A stretch of 64,000 nt of DNA from the NCBI GenBank assembly GCA_030248195.1, contig JASAND010008517.1:38366-102365 (forward strand). The letters run 5' to 3'. Positions within the stretch are counted from its first letter, which is position 1. Each line of letters opens with the position of its first letter. Below, in pieces: positions 51,950 through 62,702 of this stretch. A program made the translations under genes and the position numbers. The notes below the pieces were generated by a model. That model ran no database searches. It was given only the letters and a program-made list of their open reading frames with translations, and had not been told where the DNA came from. Origin of the DNA: Trissonchulus latispiculum. Its lineage: Eukaryota; Nematoda; Enoplea; Enoplida; Ironidae.

Positions 51950-53475
51950 AGAAGTATATATAATTTTCCAGAATTTTTGCAAACTCAACTAAATCTTTTC
52001 GCGAGACATCGGTTATATCATTCGATACCTCCATCAAATAGCTGGGGACGATTTTTTATTTATTGTGAAATAGCTCTTCGTTAGAGAGAAATAAGCTGAA
52101 ACTTTTTCCAAATTTGTCAAGCGATTACTTTAGCTAGAAAGCAGCAATCGGGGCAACTAAAAAATCGTCCCTGGGTATATTTGTGCAGAACACATTTGTT
52201 CAGTAGCAGCCCTCCAGCTAGCATGGTGAACGCTCCACAATCTTTGGAAAAAAATTGGTCGTGTTTTTGCAAAAACTATATACATTTTTTATGATAGCAG
52301 CCTACAGGATAGCAGTTGGAAGACGATCATGCGTCGGATAATTTGCCCCTATGAGACCTTCAGATCGACGCCCTTAGTTTGATTTTACGGCTAGCATAGT
52401 TCAAGAAATAATGGATTATTTGATTTCTGCAAAAATGACAAGTTTTCGACGCCAATACAAGAAAATCGGCTATATCTCACGGTACAGAAAAGCTAGAAAT
52501 TTGGTTTAAAAAGCAAAAATATGAAGCTCAATGAGATCTTTCGAACGAATATAGTCATAACCACTGTTTGTTTTGTGTTTTTTATTGTGTTTACGCACAC
52601 TTTTTTTTTAAAAAACACACAAAATTTTAAAAAAACACACCAAAAAGCACACTCACATTTTCACCTGAAGGAGCGAATTTTTATTAATTTTAAGCCTAAT
52701 TTTTAAGTTTTTCCAAAAAATTTTGCGCCTTCGGCGCAAGTATTCACTATATATCTATGTTTCTACTTCTGTTTGTTTTCGTCTAGGCATTAGTTTTCGT
52801 GTAGCCTTCATTATTCTAAGCAACGGTGTCATTAGGGACTGTATAAGCAAATTATTCTATGAAATTACGTTTCCAAATTCTGCAAATGACTGGAATAAAA
52901 TAAACTGTCGAAAAGTAAAAGGATTGAAGGATTTCAGACCAAAATTGTCACAATTTTCAAAAAATTCTGAACGTCTGGGGGACTCCGCCCCCCAGACCCC
53001 CCCTTGTAGCGCAAAAAAGACGTCATCAATGCAAATATTTAACGTTCAGAACATTGAAATATCGTTTATGAAGACTGAGCATGCAATATATGCTTTGTAC
53101 TTCTTCTGTAAAACGCGAAAAATGCTAAATATAGTTTAAAATGCTGTAAAAACCGTTAAAAACGTGTTAAAACTGCGAAAAGCGAATTTCAGGAAAAACA
53201 CAGATTTTTTAAAAAAACACACATTTTCTTAAAAAACACACTAAAAAGCACAGGTAAAATTTTGAAAAAAAACCCTGGTCATAACTATATAGGAGCTGCC
53301 GAACATTCAGAAATTGGGAAAAACCACTCTGACCAGAAATCTCGAATTTTTGAATCGGGATTGCGCGGAGGGTGTTAGAACGCTGAAAGAACTTATTTCG
53401 GAAAGTTTCATCAAATTTCACCGTGAGTTACGCTGCCAAATAACAATATGTACCCAAAAGGAATCACCACCTTAA
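51950..53475. mobile_element. CTTAAGGTGGTGATTC family, copy 3, with an insertion
   Basis: Shares with the 27.1-kb copy ATCAAATAGCTGGGGAC, GCAGCAATCGGGGCAA, GGGATTGCGCGGAGGGTGTT and the right end AAAGGAATCACCACCTTAA. The left end is missing where it abuts the LINE. The element at 52562-53277 is inserted in it. Confidence 0.72.
52562..53277. mobile_element. hAT-like element with AAACACAC subterminal repeats (716 bp)
   Basis: Starts CACTGTTTGTTTTGTG and ends AAAAAAAACCCTG. Perfect 8-bp duplication GTCATAAC at 52554-52561 and 53278-53285. Both ends reiterate AAAACACAC/GTGTTTT. Inside are TGCGCCTTCGGCGCA (52724-52738) and the GGGGGACTCCGCCCCCC module (52975-52995) that also occurs three times in the 24.4-kb element. 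Confidence 0.9.
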
Positions 53476-54004
53476 AAGAAAGTTCTAACTACGCCAAGTA
53501 CGATGGTATATAAAGTTCTCAGCTAGCATTAAAATAAAAAGTTTCAGCCAATATCCGAAAATGTGGGTATTGTATACCTACTTTTTCCCTACTTTTTGCA
53601 TTATACCGGTCTAACAGTATATACAACCTGAGAAGTACCAATAGGCTTAAAAAAAGTTCTAACTACGCCAAGTACGATGGTATATTACTTTAAAAGTTCT
53701 CAGGTAAAATAGAAAGTTCCAGCCAATATCCGAAAATGTGGGTTATATAATACATGCTTATACACACAATATATACGTACAATCAATCGATAAACGATAG
53801 CTTTCATGATTCTGAAAAATTTGTTATGTTTAGAAAACAATTAGAAAATTAATAGAAAAGAATTACAACAAATTGAATAATTTAATCCTATATATATGTT
53901 TTCCAATTTAGAAAAAATAGAGAAAACAATAACAAAGAAATAGAAAAAATTGTGAACTGCTGAAAACAGTAAGGAAATAATTATTTTTCTAATTGTTTTC
54001 CAGA

Positions 54005-54720
54005 AATGGGCTTCGTGTGCCCGCCCGGAGGGATGCCCGCCCAGGACATCTTTGGGGGGGGAGCATAGGTGTAAGGTGGGGGGTGGGGTTGGGGGGGGGG
54101 GTGCCCGCCCAGGACATCTTTGGGGGGGGGAAGCATAGGTGTAAGGGGGGGGGGGGTTGGGCCCCCCCCAAGCCTTTTTTCAACCCTCCCCCAAAACTTT
54201 TTGGGGGGGACTTCCCCCCCCCCAAATGGGGGGGGGGGGGGGGGGGAGGCCCCCCAAAGGCCCCAAAAATGGCCAAAAATTGGGTATTTTTGGCAAATTT
54301 TGAAAATAGGGCTTGAAAATTGACAAATTTGTGCTAAAATATGCCTAAATATGCCCAGATTGTGGTTTATAATTGCGTATATTACCTTGTAATTGCTATA
54401 AATAACCATCTTAGCTATTTATATGTGATTTATATATAGCCATTTTTTCGAATTTTTTTCAAAAATTTTCAGAAATTGCAAACAAAATTTTCAAAAATTT
54501 TGCATTTTTTACCTGGTTTGGACCCAATTTTAGGAGGGGAGGGGGGTTTGAGCTCGGCTTGGGGAAGGAGTAGTTGAGGTCGGGTAGGGGGTTTGAGCTC
54601 GGCTTGGGGAAGGAGTAGTTGAGGTCGGGTAGGGGGGAGGGGGGTCTGGCCTCTCCGTGGGGGGGTCTCACAGGGGGCAAACTGTAGCCTGGCACACCTA
54701 TGACCGAACCCCCCAGCACT
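54005..54720. repeat. G-rich array with CATAGGTGTAA junction words and short tandem duplications
   Basis: CCGCCCAGGACATCTTTGGG is repeated at 54,037 and 54,103, each time followed by G runs and GCATAGGTGTAAGG. GGGGTTTGAGCTCGGCTTGG plus GGAAGGAGTAGTTGAGGTCG is duplicated at 54,544 and 54,590 (about 48-bp period). Apparent proteins here are proline/glycine artefacts of the homopolymer runs. Confidence 0.75.
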
Positions 54721-55249
54721 TTTTGGGGTCAAAAATTTAGCTAAATTTTGCTAAAAAATGGTCATTTTTTGAAAAATTTTTCTCAAATTTTGGCTTAAAA
54801 TTGGTTTAAAACGGTGTAAAAACGCCTAAAACCATAAAAACAAGCCTTGCTTCGACAAAAAAGCGTTAAAATACAGAAAATTTTGCGTTTTTAGGCTTTT
54901 TGAATTTTCTGAGGTCCGAATTTTGGGGGGGGGGGGGTTCGGGGGGGTACCAGGCCTCGCACGCAGTGATTTTCAAAAAGTAGGAAAAAAGTAGGAAGAA
55001 ATTTTCAAAAAAGTAGGAAAAAGTAGGAAATAAAAGTAGGAATTTGAGCAAAAAAGTAGGAATTTTCCACATAAAACTGCATCCATGAAGCTTAATTGCA
55101 ATGCACAAAATCAACTATATAATATCCTCAATGAGCGAAGATCAATCAAGGAATGGGCACTAATAAACGGCATTTCCTGCAAGCACATGTTATTATTTCC
55201 CATTAATTTTCAGTATTTTCAAATGTATATATATAGCATAAGTTTTTGG

Positions 55250-55540
55250 CTGGCTTTTTCCTAGGCAAAAATTTCAGGGGGAAGTCTGGGGCCCCCCCCA
55301 GGTTTGGGGAGGGGGATTTTTCGAAAAATGCTTAAAAATTTGCTGCTGAGCTAAAAAGTTGACTATTTTTAACCTAAATTTAAGCTTAAAATAGGCTTAG
55401 AAATGGACACCAAATGGACACCAAATCCGGACAAATTTTTGACAATTTACCCTCAAAACCCTATTTTTCTGTTGACTTCTGACGTCTGGGGGGCCGGCAG
55501 GCCCTAATCCTGGAAGGGACCCCCTGTAGGAAAAAGCCAG
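55250..55540. mobile_element. G-tract element, CTGGCTTTTTCCTA type (291 bp)
   Basis: TIR CTGGCTTTTTCCTA / TAGGAAAAAGCCAG, perfect over 14 bp. The flanks TTTGG and TTTGC are nearly identical. It has a G-run left end and a C-run, but no GC hairpin like its relatives; only ATCCGG remains. A left end of the same type is at 46,444. Confidence 0.82.
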
Positions 55541-56009
55541 TTTGCTTAGCTCTTATTGAGGAAATTGACAATCTCCTCCTGTTTACGATATGTAGGACCC
55601 AGCAAAAAGCTTACGTAGATCAGAGCTCCCATATATATACCAAAAGATTTATCAAATTTTCCTATTTTCCCAATAAATGTTCAAAAAGTTCCGGCTTTTC
55701 CTAATGTTTATGGACGTTTCACTATTTCAGTATTTCAGCACATGTATATATATATACAAATTACCAACAACATAAGCTTTTTAAAGACAACACAGACGAG
55801 GCCATTTTTTCAAAATACAAATGAAACTTTTAGTTCCACTCGTCCACATTCCACATATATTTTCGAATTATATAGCATCCACTACGTAGAATTGTTAGAA
55901 TGGCTGCTTCGGCCCCAGAAACGAAAGTAAACAGGCAGTGACTTGTAATGCGAATAGAAACAATGGAGCTCAAATCTTGTAAAATATTTCAGAAAAAGAC
56001 ACAAGAAGG

Positions 56010-56366
56010 CTGGCTTATTTTTACTGGGGTGGGGGGGCCCCCACTCGGCATCCTCCCCCCCCCCCATAAATTTTGACCTCCCCCCCATAACCCAAAAAAT
56101 TGCCAGATTTCACCATTTTTACCCTAAATTTTCAAAAATGTCTTCCGGCTTCGCCGGAATTTTAACGAAATTTTCGCTATTTTAGCATAAAAAAACACCT
56201 AAAATTAGTCATTTTTTAGCGATTTTTTGCAATTCTTACACAAAAAACGTAAAAATTTGCAAAAATATGCCCCCCCACTTTTGGTGAGCCCCCCCCATCC
56301 ATGGGGGGGCAACTTTGAGCCCCCCCATATATCCCCCCCATAAATTTTGGCCTAAAAATAAGCCAG
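56010..56366. mobile_element. G-tract element, CTGGCTTATTTTTA type (357 bp)
   Basis: Left CTGGCTTATTTTTACTGGGG and right CCTAAAAATAAGCCAG, with GAAGG directly repeated at 56005-56009 and 56367-56371. The C-run and G-run blocks are present. The perfect hairpin CCGGCTTCGCCGG is at 56145-56157. Confidence 0.85.
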
Positions 56367-57199
56367 GAAGGTCCGAACCCAAAGCCCCTAGAAGTTGAAG
56401 AATTTTTAAAAATCACGAAGAACAACTATGGCAATGTCAAATCTGTTATTTTATATGAAGCAAGTTTGACTTTTGCAAAGTGCACGATTTAACTATATAT
56501 ATATACACACCTAGACAATTCAGCACAAAGTATAACTATTGTAGTAAAAGTGTGCCAAAGCACAGCAAAAATACAAAAAATAAACTATGATTGTAATGCC
56601 TATGTAATGTATATAATCAAAAATTTGAATATAAACAAAATTTACGCACATGCAAAACCGTAAATATAGTGGCTGTATATAAATGCGACTGAATTTGGAA
56701 GAGTTATCATCAACCAATGATGCAAGAACTTCTGGTCAATGATAGATAAAAGAGTCTTCAATAGAACTTCAAAAACACAAACGCGCCGCAGGCGCAAAAT
56801 TTTTTCCAGAGAACTTCTTGTAGTTCAAACTTTTTAATCAAATTTGCAATTTTTTTGCGAATTTAACGATTTTTCTTAGGAAAACTATGAGTTCCTGCAA
56901 AAAAGTAGGAAAAAGTAGGAATTTTCAACTAAAAGTAGGAAAAAAGTAGGAGGTGAAGAAAAAGTAGGAAAAAAGTAGGAAAAGTAGGAAGCGTGCGACC
57001 ACTGGGGTACTCCACATCACATTTCGGGGGTCGACCACCAAATTTCCGAAGTTTATCCCCCCAACCAAAATTTCCGGTGAAACTATGGACCCCGCCCACC
57101 CCACAACTGGGGGGGGGGATAGTCGCGCCGAAGGCGCGAAAATTGGGCCAAATATGGGGCATTTTTAGGGTAAATTTGGCAAAATTTTTTAAAAAGTCC

Positions 57200-58500
57200 A
57201 AATTTTTGGCTTAACGTTATCGCGAGAAATAGACGTTTATAACGGTCTTATGGACTTTTAGACTCAATATTGACCTTATTCTGGACTCAGAAACATGTTG
57301 GCAATCAAGCTTTCGAGTTTAAAAACAGTCTAATGTTAAAATTACTTAATGATTTCATGTTTTTCGGCATTGGCAATGGCTGAAAATGCGACTTTGGGCA
57401 TAAAAATAGAAAACATTTTGGGGGAGAGGTTTGGGCATAGGTGTAAGGTGGGGGGGGTTGGGGGGGGGGTAGCCAGCCCCCCCAGCCATTTTTTCCCCCC
57501 CCCCCCCCTTAGTTTTTGGGGGGGGGGGCGGCCCCCCCCAAGTGGGGGGGGGGGGGGGTAGTCGCGCCTAAGGCGCGAAAAATGGCCAAAAATTGGGTAT
57601 TTTTGGGTAAATTTTGCAAAAATTTTCAAAAAAGTCCAACTTTTTGGCTTAAAGTGTTTATTATTCCCAGAAATACACCTTTTTAACTGTATTATGGACT
57701 TTCTGACTCATTATTGACCTTATTTTGGACTTGGAAACATGTTGGCAATCAAGTTTGAGTTTAAAACCACTGTCTAATGTTAAAATTACTTTATGGTTAG
57801 ATGTTTTTATCATTAGAAACGGCTGAAAATGCGATTTTTGGCATAAAAAATGAAAAAATTTTTGGGGGAGGGTTGGGGGGTCTCCAGAGGGGGCCCCCCA
57901 GAAAAGGTTGGGGGGGAGCCTCCCCCACCCCAAATCTCCGTTACACCTATGTTTTTGCCTAAAAATGTCAAGAATTTTAAAAAATTTGTTCAGTTCTTCA
58001 GTATACAAAGAATTAAAGATCCGAATACCGATTTTATTGCAAAAACAAAAAATTTCTTCAACTTCTGGGGGGCTCCGCTCCCCAGACCCCCCCGCTGGAA
58101 AATTTTTACCGCCCCCCCCCCCGTCACGAAATCCTGGATCCGCCAATGGTTGGGTGGGATTAATTACCCCCATAGCCATTTTTCCAAACCCCTCCAGAAA
58201 TTTTTGGGGGCCCCCGGCATAGTTTCACCAGGGAGGAGGGGATGTTGGGGAGGGGGGTATTCCCCCCCAAATTTTCGACCAACTTTACCACCCCCACATT
58301 TTTGACTATCCCTCCACCCACTTTTGGTTGCCCCCACGGTAATCAACACGGAACCATGTTGGTAATCAAGTTTTCGAGTTTAAAAACCAAGTCTAATGTC
58401 AAAATCACTGCATAGTTGAATGTTCATTGGCATTTGAAACGGCTGAAAATGCGATTTTTGGCATAAAAATTGAAAAAATTTTTTGTGGGAGGGTTGGGGG
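57200..58500 (+). repeat. three direct copies of a long module (about 440-690 bp apart)
   Basis: AACATGTTGGCAATCAAG (57,293; 57,737; with GGTAATCAAG at 58,355), GTCTAATGTTAAAATTACTT, and GGCTGAAAATGCGA followed by a G run (57,378; 57,820; 58,440) recur in the same order and orientation. Copies 1 and 2 also carry a CGCGCC(GAA/TAA)GGCGCG hairpin (57124-57138, 57562-57576) upstream of the module. Confidence 0.82.
57940..58138. repeat. right end of a CATTGGCGGATCCAGG-type element
   Basis: Ends GAAATCCTGGATCCGCCAATGG. The reverse complement resembles a widespread hAT/MITE end (CAxTGGCGGATCCAGGATTT, from memory). It carries the GGGGGGCTCCGCTCCCC module (58065-58085). The left end is not found. Confidence 0.5.
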
Positions 58501-59700
58501 GGGGTCCTGGGGGGGGGGGGGGTGGGGGGGTCTCCAAAGGGCCCCCCAAAAAAGTGGGGGGGGGAGCCCCCCCCACCCCAAATCTCCGTTACACCTATGG
58601 GTTTGGGGCATAGTTTCCCTAGGGGGGGGGTTGGGGGGGTATCCTCCCCCCAAAATTTTCGACCAACTTTACCCCCCCCCAGATTTTTTGACTATCCCTC
58701 CCCCCACTTTTGGTTACCACCCCCCCCGAACCCCCCCCAGTACTTTTTGGGGCCAAAAAGTTAGCTAAATTTTGCTAAAAATGGTCATTTTTTGAAAATT
58801 TTTTCTCAAATTTTGGCTTAAAATCGGTTTAAAACGGTGTAAAAACGCCTAAAACGATAAAAACAAGAAGCCTTGTTTTGACAAAAAAAGCGTTACAATA
58901 CAGAAAATTTTGCGTTTTTAGGCCATTTTTTGAATTTTCTGAGGTCCGAATTTTGGGGGGGGGGGTTCGGGGGGGGGGGGTACTCCCCCCCATCACATTT
59001 CGGGGGTCGACCACCAAATTTTCGCAGTTTGCCCCCATAGTTTCCCTGGAACTTTGGGTCTCGGGGGGGGGGGTAAATCTTGGCCGACCTCCGAAATGTG
59101 ATGGGGTGGTACCCCCCAACCCCCCCCCCCCCCACCAGAATTCGGACCTCAGAAATTTCGAAAAAGGCCAAAAATGCAAAATTTTCTGTAATTTAGCCCT
59201 TTTTTCATCAAAATAAGGCTTGTTCTTAACGTTTTAGGTGTTTTTGCACCGTTTTAAAGCGATTTTAGGTCAAAATTTTAGAAAAATTTTTCAAAAAATG
59301 ACCATTTTTCGACCAAATTTAGCTAACTTTTTGGGTCCAAAAATCGTTGGGGAATGGGGGGGGGGGGGTCCGGGGGGGGGGGGTAGCCAAAAGTTGGGGG
59401 AGGGTAAGTCAAAAAATCTGGGGGGGGGGGGTAAATTTGGTCAAAATTTTTGGGGGGGGGGCCCCCCCCCCCCAAAGGAAACTATGTTTGCCCCCCCCCC
59501 CAACCAAAATTTCCAGGGAAACTATGGTTTGGGGGGGGGGGGTCGTGGCGGAGGTTGGGGGGGTCTAAAAAGGGCCCCCCCAAAATTCCGGGGGAGGGGG
59601 CCCCCCAACCCAAATCCCCATTACCCCCAAAAAAAGTGGGGGGAGGCAGCGCCTCCCCTCACCCCAAACCTCCGTTACACCTATGGCCCCTTTTCCCCTT
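58500..59700. repeat. poly-G/poly-C array with CATAGTTTCC and CATAGGTGTAA junctions
   Basis: Homopolymer blocks of 7-14 G or C alternate with CATAGTTTCCCT (58,614; 59,036), GGAAACTATG (59,478; 59,518) and CCGTTACACCTATG (58,586; 59,672). The words face each other as element ends would. No real coding sequence. Confidence 0.7.
58740..59342. repeat. large inverted repeat, arms about 200 bp
   Basis: TTAGCTAAATTTTGC, AAAACGGTGTAAAAACGCC, ACAGAAAATTTTGC and TCTGAGGTCCGAATT at 58,760-58,955 reappear reverse-complemented at 59,140-59,335. G and C runs lie between and outside. A third copy of the arm is at 54,733-54,925. Confidence 0.85.
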
Positions 59701-62054
59701 CCCGTGATAACCAAAAAGTTGCCGGTACAAGTTACCGGGCCAATCCATAGCTACGATTTTACTATAGTTGATAATGTAAAAACATTGCACACACCCTCGT
59801 TAATGCATATACAAAATATTTTTGCTATGACTTTTTTCTCACCATACCTTTAAGTTACTGCCTGTTTAACTTTGCGGGGTTAGAATGAGTTTCTTTGACC
59901 TAGCACGTGCATAAAATACTACAAACACAAAGTTCGGTCAAGTTTGGTTGCAGCATTTTAGGAGATCATCAGTAGTGACTTTGTACAGGTATCGCAGTGG
60001 TCGTCTTCTATTTGTGCATTTATTTATCTTTAAACAACAGCTTAGTAATACAATAATACAAGTAACAAGCACATCGGCATGATTTTAACCCAAAGGGATT
60101 GATTGATCGATTGCTCGCATTTTGTCATTTCACAATGTACGTTCAAATTTCATATAACCTAGGGTCATACACGACGCATGTCACGTCAGCGTGTAAATGA
60201 AGCATTGAATTTATTACAGCTAAGTTCGTTCAGGATTAAAAAGTAACAGAAACTCAAAATTTGCATTTTCTATTAAATGTGGGCCCAATTGGAATTTTAA
60301 AATTTTTGCTTGTGACAACCATAACTTCACACCTTTTGAAACATGCTATATGTAATGAAAGGAGTTTCATAAAGGTTAAAAAAGGAATCTCGAAAAAAAA
60401 ACTAAATGGCAAATAAAGAATAACGCGAGGAAATGAATTCCTCGGTTGTAAAAGAGATGAAGAATACTAGTTTGGTAATGATTGATCTGATTGGAATTAA
60501 TGTTTAAGCTATCTGATGTATCTTGTTATGTCTTGTCCTAACTCGCCAGAGTTGCCAAGTAAAAATTACTATTTGTTCAATTAGGGACTAAGATTTTAGA
60601 TTTATGTATGAAATAGATTAGTAGTGAAGAAAATCAAGCACGCGGTGTACACGAATTAATTAGGGAGTTAACATTAATGAATAACGAAAGTCTAAACAAC
60701 CGTTAATTGTACTAATTTCCTTACTAACACTGAATTACGAATTCCAGTCAAAAAGGGTAGTTACCCTTGTCAAGTCCGAGATAGGACTCTCAGTTCCCCT
60801 ATTTCCCGGTCGAAAATGTCTAATGTCCAACTGTAGGAATGCTGCCCAGCTTTTATTAGAGAAATAAAAAGTCTTTTATGTTCTCAGAGTTGGAATTTAA
60901 GTGCCAATAAAAAGTGTAGTACTGAAAGTCATTAAAAATACCAAATTGTTAGAAGATGGTTCAAATTCAAGCAATAATTAGCTAAGTAGGTACTTGTATA
61001 ATGTCATATAGGTCAATTAGCCTTAAATTAACTAATAATTAGTTGATTTTGTCAACTTTATGTGAAAACATAACTTAGGTTCATCTGAAAGGCGAGTTTC
61101 TCCCGATTCTGAAAATCCAACTCCCACCTTTTAACTCTAAAAAATAAGCAAGTTACAAGCTAAAATGTTTTAGTAAGATTATTTCTTCTTTCGTAATCTT
61201 GCTTCTTCAAAAGGAGTGTCTTAAAGTTGGCCTCCTCAAAACCTTTGTGTTAAGTGTTAAATTGGCCCTTGATTGATCCCTAATAACTACATAGGTGGCA
61301 AGTGTCCTAACACCCTCATTCATGTTTTACACTACTCCGTGTCCTCAAGTGTCCTCTAGGCTGGCCAAAGGCCAGCATAGAAACTCGCCTTTCCTCAAAG
61401 TTAGTATACACTTTTTATTAGAGTTATAGGTTCGGAGGGGGCTTAGCCCCTTCCCAAATTGTTTGATTATCATAAAATTTAGCTAGGTATACTAAGTGAC
61501 GTACGTAGATTATGAAAATGTAATTCTTGTCCCATAGAAAATTACGTAATGTTTGTTATGCATATTTCCTGTTACAATTGCTCCCCCAGCCTCAGTCATG
61601 TGAGGACATAGAAAGCCAGCAATGAGGAGCAATTGTTGCTAAGGCCAGCAAGCAGCGTCCTTTGTTTACTGGCAAAAGTTGACTTCAAAACTCAGAGTAG
61701 GGGTCCAGTAAACAAGGACCTGTTAAAATGATGAAAATTTGAAATGGACATTCGAATTGGGTAAAAAATCCCAACTTATTAATAATTTTTCCAAATATAG
61801 TGTAAAATATGATGAATTTTAAGCCCAATTTCGAAAAAATTGGGAAAGGTTGAAAATTTAAGCTGAATCTGGCCCCTTTGGTTATGTTTACGTGTTAACC
61901 AAAATTTCGCAAAATTCGGCCAGATTTCAGCACCCAAAATTCATCAAAAATAGGTCAGCTGTAGGGGCAATAATTTTCAAATCCCATTAATTTCAAGCTC
62001 AGCGGGCTGGCCCGATGGCAAGCCCCTAGTCTGCCAATGTTGAAGATGGCGAGC

Positions 62055-62072
62055 TTCTAGAAAGTTCTAGAA
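62055..62072. promoter_or_regulatory. perfect four-unit heat-shock-element-like sequence
   Basis: TTCTAGAAAGTTCTAGAA reads TTC-nn-GAA-nn-TTC-nn-GAA, the canonical HSF binding pattern with four correctly spaced inverted pentamers. No TATA box or downstream gene is evident, so function is unproven. Confidence 0.5.
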
Positions 62073-62470
62073 CTTTCTAAAAGCTTTTCCCTAAAAACAA
62101 AGAAGAAACCGCACTAATGACCTGTCACCGAGCTGTCAGATAGCTGTCAAGCTCGGTCCCAAAATTTTTCCAAAGTTCAGTGTTCGCTTGAGCAGCAACC
62201 TCAGGAGGTTGCTTTTCCCCCCTCCCGCTTGGTGTGTCTCCGCTGTGTGCCAGAGTTTTGGCACGGAGAATAAGCACACCCTCCCAGGTTAGGTAAAAAG
62301 ATTAGGGACTTTTCTAGCCTTCGGGCTAGAAAAGAAAGTTGAGTTTCACAGCGAACACACACAATTGAGGGCCAAACGGGTCTTTTATGCCCGGCCAGGA
62401 AATTACAACGAGGAAAAAATCTAGGAGTAAAATAAAGGCCACTTTTTGGCCATAACTTTTATTATTTTGA

Positions 62471-62655
62471 GGCCTTCGGGCCAATTTTTATATTTTGTAT
62501 TTGCAGGCCTTTCGGCCAATTCTTTCTATATTCTATAGGCCTTTTGGGCCAGGTTTTCATGTACTATTTTTGAGTCCACGGGCAGAACTTTTTCCCTTTT
62601 TGAGGCGAGGCCTTCTGGCCCATTTTTAGTTTTCTAGCATGAGTGGGCCCAAGGC
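62471..62655. repeat. five GGCC-TTC-GGCC hairpins
   Basis: GGCCTTCGGGCC (62471), GGCCTTTCGGCC (62506), GGCCTTTTGGGCC (62538), GGCCTTCTGGCC (62609) and GGGCCCAAGGCC (62645). Most are followed by CCAATTTTTA or a similar A/T stretch. Confidence 0.75.
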
Positions 62656-62702
62656 CAATTTTTAGTTTATTCTTATAATTTATTTTATGGTTTCCTATTG
62701 TG

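Larger units (their letters stand above)
54951..57004. mobile_element. hAT-like element with AAAAGTAGG subterminal repeats (2,054 bp)
   Basis: Starts CAGGCCTCGCACGCAGTG and ends GAAGCGTGCGACCACTG. GGGTAC is repeated directly outside both ends (54945-54950, 57005-57010). The uninterrupted target sequence is visible at 58,930-59,010. AAAAGTAGG occurs many times at both ends. Two smaller elements (55,250 and 56,010) are inserted within. Confidence 0.85.

Noticed and set aside
53981..59750. Many Pro/Gly-rich frames of 60-172 codons
   Set aside because: Products of poly-G/poly-C runs inside repeats; no domain, no splice support, and frames shift with run length.
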